DNA from: Pseudarthrobacter sp. BIM B-2242 | GTDB lineage: Bacteria; Actinomycetota; Actinomycetes; Actinomycetales; Micrococcaceae | Length of the DNA: 64,000 nt | Reading direction: 5' to 3' | NCBI RefSeq assembly: GCF_014764445.1 | Contig: NZ_CP061721.1 | Coordinates: 868,001 to 932,000, forward strand | Part shown: piece after piece, positions 26,105 to 34,306 of the stretch | How positions within the stretch are numbered: the stretch's first letter is position 1 | How the letters are laid out: each line of letters starts with the position of its first letter | Notes under the pieces: model-generated | Seen by the model: the letters and a program-made list of their open reading frames with translations, nothing else | The model's database searches: none | What the model was told of the DNA's origin: nothing | Program-made: the position numbers and the translations under genes

Positions 26105-27403
26105 CTAGGCGGCTTTGACGAGGGGCAGTTCATCCCACCGGGTGGTGTAGCGGGGCGAGAGCATGTCCCGCTTCATGGTCCAGTCGAGCCCGCTGCGGAT
26201 GCCGGCATGGCCGAGGCCGATGGAGCCGCGGCCGTACTTTCGGGAAACGTCTTCGAGAAGGCTGCCGATGTGGCGTTCCTCGTGCGGGTTCTCGAACACG
26301 GCTAAGGGCGCCTGGTTGCCGGTGGGCCGCAGGTCGGTGACCATGATTCCGGCCTTGGCGTATTTCACGCCCTCGTGGATCAGGGGCAGGAGCGCGTGCG
26401 CGGCCCGGGTCAGGATTACCGGATCCGCTGTGGGCATCGGCAGCGGGACGCACACTGACGGGAAGGATGTGTCGTTGGGGTTGAAGTGTGAGGTGGCGGC
26501 GAACGAAGTGAGGACTTTGGCCTGCAGGTCATGCTTTGCCAGCCGGGCTGAAGCCTGCTGGCCGTAGACGGAGAGGACCTGGCGGAGGTCGTGCGCGGTG
26601 GTAATCGCCGTGGCGAAGGAGCGGGAGAAAATCAGCTGGTCCCGGCCGACCCTCTCCTCCTCCATCGGGATGCAGGGGGTGCCTTGGAGTTCCAGGACGG
26701 TGCGCATCATGACCACGGAAAACCGGTCCCGGATCATCACCGGATCTGCCCGGGACAGGTCGAGGATGGAATGGATGCCGCGGGCGTTGAGCCGTTTGGT
26801 CAGCCGCGTGGCGATTCCCCAGATCTCGATGACCGAAAGACGGCTCATCAGCGTTTCCCGGTCCTCGGCCGGAACGGAATCCCAGTGGCAGACGCCGCCG
26901 AAGGCCGGGTTGTTTTTCGCCCATTTGTTGGCCAGCTTCGCGAGAGTCTTTGTGGTGGCAATCCCGACGCAGACGGGCACGCCGACGTTCCGCCGGACGG
27001 CGGTTTTCATTTCATGGCCGAGGGTGAGCAGTTCCGCCGGGGTGCCTTTGACGCCGAGGAAGGCCTCGTCGATGCTGAAGACCTCGAGCCAGGCCGAGTA
27101 GCGGCCCAGCAGTTCCATTACCCGGGCACTGATGTCGCCGTAGAGTTCGTAGTTGCTGGACAGGGCAACGAGCCCCCATTCCTTGGCCCGCGGGGCGAGC
27201 TTGAACCACGGCTCACCGATGGGGATGCCCAGCGCCTTGGCTTCCGGGGAGCGGGTGACGGCGCAGCCGTCATTGTTGGACAGGACCACGACGGGCCGGC
27301 CCTCCAAGGACGGATCAAAGGCCCGTTCGGCGGAGGCATAGAAGCAATTCACGTCCACGTGGGCGATCTGCGGCATGTGCCGCATCAGGGCCGGCTTAGA
27401 CAT
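26105..27403 (-). CDS. umuC: Translesion DNA polymerase V subunit UmuC (Y-family)
   Basis: A 432-residue Y-family polymerase. Catalytic carboxylates are in AHVDVNCFYASAERAFDP (about 14-31) and in VFSIDEAFLGV (about 108-118). YGDISARVMELL and GIATTKTLAKLANKWAK are typical of UmuC rather than DinB. The C-terminal domain (about 340-425, DUF4113-like) ends with GIRSGLDWTMKRDMLSPRYTTRWDELP. It copies damaged templates during the SOS response. It overlaps the 3' end of umuD by 8 bp, so the genes are co-translated from the SOS-box promoter. Confidence 0.95.
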   Translation of the reverse strand: MSKPALMRHMPQIAHVDVNCFYASAERAFDPSLEGRPVVVLSNNDGCAVTRSPEAKALGIPIGEPWFKLAPRAKEWGLVALSSNYELYGDISARVMELLGRYSAWLEVFSIDEAFLGVKGTPAELLTLGHEMKTAVRRNVGVPVCVGIATTKTLAKLANKWAKNNPAFGGVCHWDSVPAEDRETLMSRLSVIEIWGIATRLTKRLNARGIHSILDLSRADPVMIRDRFSVVMMRTVLELQGTPCIPMEEERVGRDQLIFSRSFATAITTAHDLRQVLSVYGQQASARLAKHDLQAKVLTSFAATSHFNPNDTSFPSVCVPLPMPTADPVILTRAAHALLPLIHEGVKYAKAGIMVTDLRPTGNQAPLAVFENPHEERHIGSLLEDVSRKYGRGSIGLGHAGIRSGLDWTMKRDMLSPRYTTRWDELPLVKAA

Positions 27404-27827
27404 GGTGCAGGCACCGCGTCGCCACGCCCCAGATGGTGAGCTCGCTGAGGGTGGGAACCCGGATGTCCGGATAACGGGGGTTCTCCGCCTGGAGCACGAC
27501 GCCGGCGGGCGTGATCCGCAGCCGCTTCACCGTGAGTTCCCCATCCAAGACCGCGACCACGACGCAGCCGTCCCGTGGCTCCAGCGCCCTGTTCACGATC
27601 AGTTCATCGCCGTCGCTGATCCCGGCACCTTCCATCGAGTCCCCGGACACCCGCACCACGTACGTGCTGGTGATGTCCTTGATCAGGTGCTCGTTCAGAT
27701 CGATCCGGCCGTCAAAGTAGTCCTGCGCCGGCGACGGGAAGCCCGCAGCGACGGGAACGGGAGAGATTAGAACTGACAGCAATGAGACGCCCGCATCTAT
27801 CACGCGGGGCCCGATAAGTACGCCCAC
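27396..27827 (-). CDS. umuD: UmuD/LexA-like S24 peptidase (polymerase V accessory)
   Basis: A 143-residue S24-family autoprotease. The self-cleavage site Ala28-Gly29 (VPVAAGFPSPAQDYFDG) is present, as are the catalytic Ser64 (VSGDSMEGAGI) and Lys101 (LTVKRLRI). There is no DNA-binding domain, so it is UmuD rather than LexA. RecA-promoted cleavage would give the active UmuD' that joins UmuC. The GTG start has AAAGGTG upstream. An SOS box lies 14 bp before the start. Confidence 0.93.
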   Translation of the reverse strand: MGVLIGPRVIDAGVSLLSVLISPVPVAAGFPSPAQDYFDGRIDLNEHLIKDITSTYVVRVSGDSMEGAGISDGDELIVNRALEPRDGCVVVAVLDGELTVKRLRITPAGVVLQAENPRYPDIRVPTLSELTIWGVATRCLHHV

Positions 27828-27840
27828 AACACACCTTTAT

Positions 27841-27856
27841 TCGAATATATGTTCGA
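27841..27856 (-). promoter_or_regulatory. LexA (SOS) box of umuDC
   Basis: TCGAATATATGTTCGA matches the gram-positive/actinobacterial LexA palindrome TCGAAC-N4-GTTCGA at all but one arm position. It sits just upstream of the umuD start codon, where bound LexA would block transcription. Confidence 0.88.
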
Positions 27857-28003
27857 TTCATTCAGTGTAGCGCGAGGGGGCGACAAAAGAGCTTCCCGCT
27901 GTATCGCGAGGAGTTCAGGGTGGCCAAGCTCCGCACCCTCGGGGGCGGGACGTCGTTCTGACGGCATCGCCGCCGCCCCCGATGGGCCTGGCCACAGTGG
28001 CTG

Positions 28004-28546
28004 TTACTTCTTAGTGGGGCAGCTCAGGTCCGGGTTGAAGGCTGCGAACATGCCGTCCGGGTTGTCCCTCCATACCCATGCGTGGAGCGCCCAGGAGTCG
28101 GGGAACGGGCCTTTTTCGAAGTCGACGCCGGCAATCGACGGCTGGTCGTCCGCCGTCGAGATAAATTCAACGGCTACCAGCCTGAACTCTCCAGACCGAT
28201 TCGGCATGTACACAAGAACCTCAGGCTTTCGCGGCTGGGTCTTGTCATCGATCAGGTCCTCCTTGGCGTAGTGGTAGCCCATTGCCCCGCCCTCGGGATG
28301 ATCGATGCATTCAGTGATTCGCTTGTAGCCGTCCTTCTTGGCGTTCTTCAGCCAGCGGTAGTCTTCGGTAACGTTGCGCAGGATCCTGACCAGCCGGCGC
28401 TGATCGTCATTGTTCCGCCAGTCGTCGCTGTGGTCCGAATCCCCGTGCCCGGATCCTCCATGGGCCACCGCCGTTCCGGGAGCGAGTCCCATGGCAAGTA
28501 CTGCCGCGGTGGCCATGGACAGTAGCCCCGTCTTGGTGCGATTCAT
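28004..28546 (-). CDS. Secreted conserved hypothetical protein
   Basis: A 180-residue protein with a Sec signal peptide (LLSMATAAVLAMGLAPGTAVAHG, cleavage probably after residue 28). The mature N terminus is His/Asp/Ser rich. The remainder matches a family of exported actinobacterial proteins with the order DYRWLKNAKKDGYKRITECIDHP, GGAMGYHYAKEDLIDD, PEVLVYMP, LVAVEFIS, WALHAWVWRDNPDGMFAAFNPDLSC. Two cysteines, near 100 and 176, may form a disulfide. The function is unknown. The ribosome site (AGAAG) is moderate. Confidence 0.82.
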   Translation of the reverse strand: MNRTKTGLLSMATAAVLAMGLAPGTAVAHGGSGHGDSDHSDDWRNNDDQRRLVRILRNVTEDYRWLKNAKKDGYKRITECIDHPEGGAMGYHYAKEDLIDDKTQPRKPEVLVYMPNRSGEFRLVAVEFISTADDQPSIAGVDFEKGPFPDSWALHAWVWRDNPDGMFAAFNPDLSCPTKK

Positions 28547-28634
28547 CGTTGATCTTCTACCCCTCTGAGACCAATATCTTCTGTTTCAGGGAAGCGAAGC
28601 GCGGGAAGGGAGCAGGCCCACCTTCGCCAGGATG

Positions 28635-28661
28635 CCGGCAGAGTTCCCCGGGAACTGCCGG
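28635..28661 (-). terminator. Hairpin downstream of rsgA
   Basis: CCGGCA (28635-28640) pairs with TGCCGG (28656-28661) and GTTCC with GGAAC inside, separated by a two-base bulge. It lies about 130 bp after the rsgA stop and about 90 bp before the secreted-protein gene, so it can separate the two minus-strand units. Confidence 0.5.
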
Positions 28662-28788
28662 TGAATGAGCCGCCCGGTCGGCAGATCGTCCAACGAATGG
28701 AGCGGCGTTTCCAGTATGCTCCTGCTGCAAAACGCAGCGCTACGCTACGGACGGGTAGTAGGGGTGCCAACTGTGCACGCACACCTGA

Positions 28789-29943
28789 TCAGCGGCGCTT
28801 GCGTCCGGGCCGGTCCCTCCGCTCGGCCGTCTCTCGCTCCGCCCACCGTTGCGACTTCCCGGCGGATACCACCTTCTGGTGCCACTCCCGCTGGTAGGCC
28901 CGCTGGGCGGCAGAGTCGCTCCGGCGGGCCAAGGCGGCCAGTTCGCGCTGCATCTTCAGATAGTTGTGCCAGCGGCGTTCCTCGAGCAGACCGTCGTCGA
29001 TCGCTGCCTGGACGGCGCACCCGGGCTCACCCTGGTGGGCGCAGTCCGAGAACCTGCATTCGCTTGCCAGTGCCGCCACGTCGCCGAACATCTCGCCGAT
29101 CCCGTCCTCGGCGTCGAACAGTCCGAAGCCGCGGACGCCGGGTGTGTCCATCAGGACGGTTCCGTTGGGCAGCGGCACCAGCTCGCGCGAGGTGGTGGTG
29201 TGCTTGCCCTTGAAGTCACCGCTCCGAACCTCTCCGGTGTCCTGGACGTCGCGGCCCACCAGGGCGTTGATGAGCGTGGACTTCCCGGCGCCGGACGGCC
29301 CCAGGAGGACAATGGTTCCTCCCGCCGGAATGTGTCCCAGCAGTTCGTCAATGCCGTCGCGGGTCTCCGCGGACGTGGTGACCACGTCCACACCCGCCGC
29401 CTGCAGGATCACTTTCCCGACGACGTCGTCCGCCACCGCGGCGAGGTCCGCCTTGGTGATGATCACCAGGGGAGTGGCCCCGGAATCCCAGGCGGCTACA
29501 AGTGTCCGCTCCAGCCGGTTGTGCGTAAGGGGCCGGTCCACGGGCACCACCACGCCCACCATGTCCATGTTGGCGGCCAGGACCTGCGCGGCAGAGGAGT
29601 CCTCGAAAGCGCGCTTGCGGCTCAGTTCCGAGCGGCGCGGAAGGACGCCCAGGATCTGGCGCTCGCCGGCCCGGTTGGGCCCGATCCACACCCAGTCCCC
29701 GGTCACCGCCGTTTCACCGGTCAGCGGGTAGGGCAGGTGCAGCAGGTCGGTGCCCACCGCCACGACCAGCAGGTTGCGGTCCACGCGGACCACCCGGCCG
29801 GGCGCGGTGGCGGATGCGAGGGGATGGCTTGCGAAGTGTTGGGCGACGGACGGGGTGAAGCCGAACAGGCGCGGGCCGCCGCTGGTTGGTGTTGTGGGGT
29901 CAGGGATGGTGCTGTTCAGGGTGCTGCCTGAAGAAGAGTTCAC
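28789..29943 (-). CDS. rsgA: Ribosome small-subunit-dependent GTPase A
   Basis: A 384-residue circularly permuted GTPase that matures the 30S subunit. An N-terminal OB fold is followed by G4 TKAD (163-166), then G1 GPSGAGKS (215-222) and G3 DTPG (266-269), which is the permuted order. The zinc-binding site is Cys296, Cys301, His303 and Cys309. The N terminus is about 30 residues longer than in Escherichia coli. The C-terminal tail is very basic (RDRPGRKRR), consistent with rRNA contact. The GTG start has GAGG upstream. A 26-codon ORF and a long leader precede it, which suggests post-transcriptional control. Confidence 0.94.
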   Translation of the reverse strand: MNSSSGSTLNSTIPDPTTPTSGGPRLFGFTPSVAQHFASHPLASATAPGRVVRVDRNLLVVAVGTDLLHLPYPLTGETAVTGDWVWIGPNRAGERQILGVLPRRSELSRKRAFEDSSAAQVLAANMDMVGVVVPVDRPLTHNRLERTLVAAWDSGATPLVIITKADLAAVADDVVGKVILQAAGVDVVTTSAETRDGIDELLGHIPAGGTIVLLGPSGAGKSTLINALVGRDVQDTGEVRSGDFKGKHTTTSRELVPLPNGTVLMDTPGVRGFGLFDAEDGIGEMFGDVAALASECRFSDCAHQGEPGCAVQAAIDDGLLEERRWHNYLKMQRELAALARRSDSAAQRAYQREWHQKVVSAGKSQRWAERETAERRDRPGRKRR

Positions 29944-30018
29944 TGTGAAACCTCAAGGGGAAGTCCCCGCGCACCGGCCGCTGACGGCCTTGGGTTTCCG
30001 GGCGCTCCGCTGATGAGG

Positions 30019-30099
30019 TCAGGCGGTGCCGGTGCGGTCCAGGGAAGGTTTTTGGATGACAGGTGCGGAGCGCGCAGGGCGCACGGCTGTGACAATCAT
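30019..30099 (-). CDS. Candidate 26-codon upstream ORF (leader peptide) of rsgA
   Basis: ATG at 30099 is preceded by GGGAGGTG with a 5-base spacer, the best ribosome site in this part of the window. The frame encodes a basic peptide starting MIVTAVRPARSAPVIQ and ends with TGA at 30019-30021, 75 bp before the rsgA GTG. Short hairpins (GGCCG/CGGCC) lie between the uORF stop and rsgA. A uORF of this kind could couple rsgA expression to ribosome state. No homologue could be searched, so the evidence is the ribosome site and position only. Confidence 0.55.
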   Translation of the reverse strand: MIVTAVRPARSAPVIQKPSLDRTGTA

Positions 30100-30124
30100 C
30101 AAAACACCTCCCTCTGTCGCGGTG

Positions 30125-30175
30125 GGACCGGTTTCGGCCCGGTCCTACTGTAGCTGCGGACGGTGCGATCCGCCA
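30125..30175 (-). promoter_or_regulatory. Candidate rsgA/uORF promoter and 5' hairpin
   Basis: Read on the minus strand, TGGCGG (30175-30170) and TACAGT (30152-30147) are 17 bp apart. Just downstream a perfect 7-bp hairpin, GGACCGG/CCGGTCC (30125-30131 with 30139-30145), would lie at the start of the transcript ahead of the uORF. The -35 match is weak. Confidence 0.35.
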
Positions 30176-30241
30176 GAGGTTTTTGCAGGCCAGCAGCGGA
30201 CCGTAATGGTTCCCCTCCAGTTCCAATGTAATGCGCGTCCG

Positions 30242-30261
30242 GGGGCTTGCGGCAAGGCCCC
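30242..30261. promoter_or_regulatory. Rifamycin-associated element (RAE)
   Basis: GGGGCTTGCGGCAAGGCCCC is an exact copy of the near-palindromic RAE described upstream of rifamycin-inactivating genes in actinomycetes. It is 96 bp before the rox-like start. Known RAE promoters are induced by rifamycins. It is also 143 bp upstream of the rsgA uORF on the other strand. Confidence 0.9.
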
Positions 30262-30356
30262 CCACATGCCGCAAACTGGCTCGGATACGCCCTGACATCA
30301 TGCAGGGAAACAGCCGCAGGGCGGGCACGGAAAAAAGCGTGGAAAGGCGGGGTCTG

Positions 30357-31814
30357 ATGGTTGACGTGATCATTGCCGGCGGCGGCCCGACCGGGATGAT
30401 GCTGGCCGGTGAACTGGCGCTGGCAGGCATCGATGTGGCGATTGCGGAGCGCCGCCCCACGCCGGAGCTGGCGGGCTCGCGCGCGGGCGGGTTCCACTCC
30501 AGGACCATCGAAATCCTCGATCAGCGCGGAATTGCGGACCGCTTCCTCGCTGAGGGCAAACCTGTCCAGGCGGCGTTCTTCGGGACCACCAAGCTGGATG
30601 TGAGCGACTTTCCCAGCCGGCACCCGTACACGCTCGGCCTGTGGCAGAACCACATCGAGCGGATCCTGGCCGGCTGGATCGGAGAGCTGGGTGTGCCGGT
30701 CCACCGGGGACGTGCGGTGACCGGCTTTGACCAGGACGCCGGCGGTGTGGAGGTGCATCTCAGCGACGGGACGATGATGCGGGCGCTCTACCTGGTGGGC
30801 GCCGACGGCGGGCGCAGCGCTGTCCGGAAGGCAGCCGGCATCGGGTTCCCCGGCTGGGATGCGACCAGGAGCAGCCTGATCGCCGAGGTGGAGGTGACCG
30901 GGGAGACTCCGGCGGGCATGCGCATCGATGAGGTGGGGGTCCATGGGCTGTCCCTCATGGAGGACGGCCGGACCACGCGGGTGGTGGTCACGGAGAAGCA
31001 CATCGGACCGGCCACCGAGCCCACGCTGGCTGACCTGAGCAGGGCGCTGAAGGACATCTACAGCACCGACTTCGGCGTCCATTCTCCGACCTGGATCTCC
31101 CGATTCAGCGACGCCACCCGGCAGGCCGCGGCCTACCGCAGCGGCCGGGTGCTGCTGGCCGGGGACGCCGCGCACATCCATTCCCCGTCGGGCGGACAGG
31201 GGATCGGGCTCGGCATCCAGGACGCCGTGAACCTCGGCTGGAAGCTCGCCCAGGTGGTCAGGGGAATCGCGCTGGACAGCCTCCTTGACACTTACCATGC
31301 CGAGCGGCACTCCGCCGGGGCCCGTGCGCTGAAGCACACCATGGCGCAGGCCGTGATGCAGCGGGCCGATCCGCGCGTCGGTGCGCTGGCCGATACGGTG
31401 GCAGGCCTGCTGGACATCGATGAGGCCCGGAAGCGGCTGGGCGGGCTCATTTCCGGCCTGGACGTCCGCTACGACTTCGGCGAGGGGCACCCGCTGCTGG
31501 GCCGCCGCATGCCCGATCTCGACGTCGTCGCCGCCGCCGGTCCGCTGCGCATGTTCACCCTCCTGCACCACGCCCGTGCGGTGCTGCTCAACCTCGGCGC
31601 GCCCGGCAGCATTGACCCGGGGCCGTGGGCGGAGCGGGTGCAGGCGGTGGACGCAACGTACGACGGCGGGTGGCAGCTTCCGGTGATCGGTGCGGTCAGC
31701 GCCCCTGCCGCCGTGCTGATCCGGCCGGACGGGTATGTGGCGTGGACGGGAGACGGGACCAGAACGGGGCTTGAGCAAGCGCTGGCCATCTGGTTCGGGC
31801 CTGCGCGGCCCTAA
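30357..31814 (+). CDS. rox: Rifampicin monooxygenase-like FAD-dependent hydroxylase
   Basis: A 485-residue group A flavin monooxygenase. The FAD-binding GxGxxG motif is AGGGPTGMMLAGEL (7-20), the DG motif is GADGGRSAVRKAAG (about 154-167) and the GD motif is LLAGDAAHIHSPSGGQGIGLGIQDAVNLGWKL (about 266-297). A C-terminal thioredoxin-like domain (from about 385) completes the layout of Rox/Iri and PgaE-type enzymes. Homologues oxidise the rifamycin naphthoquinone using NADPH. The RAE upstream strongly supports that assignment over a general phenol hydroxylase. ATG at 30357 has GAAAGGCGG upstream; a longer in-frame start at 30231 would place the RAE inside the coding region and is rejected. The stop overlaps the convergent GNAT gene by 4 bp. 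Confidence 0.88.
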   Translation: MVDVIIAGGGPTGMMLAGELALAGIDVAIAERRPTPELAGSRAGGFHSRTIEILDQRGIADRFLAEGKPVQAAFFGTTKLDVSDFPSRHPYTLGLWQNHIERILAGWIGELGVPVHRGRAVTGFDQDAGGVEVHLSDGTMMRALYLVGADGGRSAVRKAAGIGFPGWDATRSSLIAEVEVTGETPAGMRIDEVGVHGLSLMEDGRTTRVVVTEKHIGPATEPTLADLSRALKDIYSTDFGVHSPTWISRFSDATRQAAAYRSGRVLLAGDAAHIHSPSGGQGIGLGIQDAVNLGWKLAQVVRGIALDSLLDTYHAERHSAGARALKHTMAQAVMQRADPRVGALADTVAGLLDIDEARKRLGGLISGLDVRYDFGEGHPLLGRRMPDLDVVAAAGPLRMFTLLHHARAVLLNLGAPGSIDPGPWAERVQAVDATYDGGWQLPVIGAVSAPAAVLIRPDGYVAWTGDGTRTGLEQALAIWFGPARP

Positions 31815-32347
31815 CTGCCTGCGATACGGATTGCGGTGTCAATCCAGTAGCGGCGCTTCCCGTTGCGCGTGTCTTCGTACACGCCGCCATTCTTTTCAAT
31901 CGTCGCCCGCGAGCCGAAGTTTTCCTCATCGCAGGTGAGCAGTGCCCGGCCGATGCCCAGGTCCCGGGCCATCGGCAGGGCCTCCGCCAGGGCAGCAGAT
32001 GCGTGCCCGCGGCGCCGGGCGGAAGGCCTGACGCTGTAGCCGATGTGTCCGCCCTGCTCGAGGAGGAAATCGGTCAGATGATGCCTGATGGCCAGGGAGC
32101 CCAGGAACGTCCCGCCGTCCACGATCCACAGGTAGGTGCAGGGCACGTGCCCCGGCGGGCGCGGGCTCTCCGGCAACGCATCGTTGCGGAGCGAGTCCAC
32201 AAACCGGCGGAAGGTCCGGGCCTCCTTGAGTTCTGCCACCGGCCAGCCGTCTGAACCGCCGCCGTCCTGGCGGGTTCCATCAAATTCGGCGGCTCCCTCC
32301 AACCAGGAGGAGTGGTAGCTGACGTCGGGGGCGATGAGGAGAGGCAT
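31811..32347 (-). CDS. GNAT family N-acetyltransferase
   Basis: A 178-residue GNAT protein. The acetyl-CoA loop reads IGYSVRPSARRRGHASAAL (about 102-120), followed by ALLTCDEENFGSRATIEKNGG, a standard GNAT C-terminal motif (N-x-x-S). The N-terminal part (LKEARTFRRFVDSLRND) resembles an uncharacterised actinobacterial subgroup. The acceptor is unknown. Its last codons overlap the rox stop by 4 bp in opposite orientation, so neither has its own terminator. Confidence 0.85.
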   Translation of the reverse strand: MPLLIAPDVSYHSSWLEGAAEFDGTRQDGGGSDGWPVAELKEARTFRRFVDSLRNDALPESPRPPGHVPCTYLWIVDGGTFLGSLAIRHHLTDFLLEQGGHIGYSVRPSARRRGHASAALAEALPMARDLGIGRALLTCDEENFGSRATIEKNGGVYEDTRNGKRRYWIDTAIRIAGS

Positions 32348-32393
32348 CCCAAAATCCTAGTTGCCGGGGGCCGCGGACCGGTGCAACGCAGTA

Positions 32394-33332
32394 CTAATCC
32401 ACGGCCCGTGCCTGAGGAGCACTGCCCGTCGGGGGCGGTTCGGGGCGCCTGGCGAAGGCCTCCTTGTTGGCCAAGGCAACACCGGCGATGACAACGGTCC
32501 CGCCGAGCACCTGCGCGAGGGTGAGTGCCTGTCCCGTCAGGAGGGTCAGGATGGCGGCGAACACGGTGATGAGGTTAAGGAAGACACCGGCCTTTGCGGG
32601 TTCGATGGTTTGCAGTGCCCGGTTCCAGAGCAGGTAGGACAGCAGCGACGGGAACACCGCGATGTACGCCATGGACCACGCAGTGCCGGCAGTCTGTGGC
32701 AGGTCGATGCCCTGGACCAGGGCCACGGGAGTCAGCGCCGCCACGAGGATGAATGCCTGCAGGGCGGTGGAGGTGATGGGCGGCAGGCGGGGTGCCCGGC
32801 GTCCGATGATCGTGTAGGCCGTCCAGCTGACAATCGCCCCGAGCATCAGCAGATCCCCGGCGTTGTGCTGTGCTTCCAGCAGGGTGACCAGGTTGCCCTT
32901 GCTGAGGATCACCAGCACGCCCAACAGGGCGAGCAGCAAGCCCACGACGGCGGCCCTGCTGAGACGTTCGTGCAGGAACAGGACCGAAGCCACCACAATC
33001 AGCGCCGGGTTGAAGGCGTTGATCAGCGAGGCGTTGAAAGGATCGGTGAACTGCAGGGCGGCGTAAAGCAGGAAGTTGTAGCCTGCGAGGCCGAAAAGGC
33101 TCAGCGCCAGCAGCCAGGGCCAGGCACGCAGGACCAGCCGCCACGCCGGGCGTTCGACCACCTGCGCCACGAGGAACAGCGGCACCACGGCCAGCAGCCA
33201 CCGCAGATAGACCAGGCTCAATGGGCTGAGTTCGGCTACCGCGATCTTTCCCACAACATAGTTGCCGGCCCAGAAAAGCGTTGCAGCAACAAGTGAGAGG
33301 GCAGCAACCAGCATCGAACGTGACAGACGCAT
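32394..33332 (-). CDS. EamA/DMT superfamily transporter
   Basis: A 312-residue membrane protein with ten predicted helices made of two EamA repeats (first: LVAATLFWAGNYVVGKIAVAEL...; second: GDLLMLGAIVSWTAYTIIGRRA...). Such RhaT/YdcZ-type exporters move small metabolites or amino acids. ATG at 33332 is chosen because AGGAGGAGG lies just upstream; GTG 18 bp earlier has no ribosome site. The C terminus is a Pro-rich tail of about 20 residues. The substrate is not predictable. Confidence 0.9.
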   Translation of the reverse strand: MRLSRSMLVAALSLVAATLFWAGNYVVGKIAVAELSPLSLVYLRWLLAVVPLFLVAQVVERPAWRLVLRAWPWLLALSLFGLAGYNFLLYAALQFTDPFNASLINAFNPALIVVASVLFLHERLSRAAVVGLLLALLGVLVILSKGNLVTLLEAQHNAGDLLMLGAIVSWTAYTIIGRRAPRLPPITSTALQAFILVAALTPVALVQGIDLPQTAGTAWSMAYIAVFPSLLSYLLWNRALQTIEPAKAGVFLNLITVFAAILTLLTGQALTLAQVLGGTVVIAGVALANKEAFARRPEPPPTGSAPQARAVD

Positions 33333-33555
33333 GGGCCTCCTCCTGGCCACTGCGGGCCGAGTCCTACTTCATCAACACCCTCCCACACGGCCGGGACAAA
33401 AGCTCAAATGGGGTAGGCGCTGCAATATACGGGCACGTGCCGGGCTCTTAAAATTGTTTGTACGGGTGGACGTGAAAGACCGTCCGGCGATGCGTCGTCC
33501 AATATGGCGATCACTGGCAACGTTGGGATGCCGCCGGCCTGGAGAGGAGAACCCG

Positions 33556-34293
33556 ATGGAACCGCGCGTGGAATCGAAGGCACCCTGGGGAAGGATCGGT
33601 GCTATTGCGCTTCCCCTTGGAGTCATCCTGCTGGTGGCCGCCACAGCTGTGCACCCGTCCAGGGAAAACGTCATGAACCATACGGCGGTTTTCACGGAAT
33701 ATGCTCAAAGCGACGGCTGGATTGCAATCCACTTCACGCAGTGGGCCGCCGCCCTTGTGTTCTTCGGCGGGCTCGTGGCACTTTACTTTGCGATGACCGC
33801 CAAACGCGAGGGTCCCAACACGCTGGTCCGCTTTGGGCTGGCTGCGGTGGTGCTGACAGCGGCGGCCATCACCATGCTCCAGGCAGTGGACGGCATTGCC
33901 CTCAAATGGGCCGTGGATGCCTGGGTGAATGCTCCCGCTGATCAGGAGTCTTCGGCACTTTCGGCCGCCATGGGACTGCGGTGGACCGAATACGCCCTGC
34001 AGAGCTATTCCAACCTCCTTCTGGGGCTCACGCTGATTTTCTTTGGTTTGGCACTCGCGTACGGCAGCGTATTCCCGCGCTGACCGGGCTGGCTGGCTGC
34101 GGCGTCGGGGGTCGCGTGGATCGTCCACGGACTGATGGTTTCCTATGTCGGGCTCTTTGACTCCGTGCCACGGCTGGTGGCTCTGGTTCTCATGGCTATC
34201 TGGGCAATTGTCATGGCCGTGCAATTGTGGCCGAGGGGCAGCCGCGGGGAGGCGGCCCGCTCGTCGGCGCCGGCCGGGCCGGCTACCGCATAA
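33556..34293 (+). pseudogene. Membrane protein gene interrupted by in-frame TGA
   Basis: ATG at 33556 (GGAGAGGAG upstream) opens a frame of 175 codons that stops at TGA 34081-34083, in the middle of the last membrane-helix region (GLALAYGSVFPR-stop). Reading on in the same frame gives 69 further codons to TAA at 34291-34293, with a coherent hydrophobic continuation (GWLAAASGVAWIVHGLMVSY, then VALVLMAIWAIVMAVQLWP). The whole protein would be about 245 residues with six or seven helices, like several uncharacterised DUF-type membrane proteins. A TGG to TGA change (Trp to stop) is the simplest explanation; readthrough of TGA-C or a sequencing error are the alternatives. Confidence 0.75.
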
Positions 34294-34306
34294 TTCAACA
34301 GCTTTT

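Noticed and set aside
34081..34083. Selenocysteine at the internal TGA
   Set aside because: No SECIS-like hairpin directly downstream, no homologous Cys position in a membrane helix, and no selenoprotein machinery in view.
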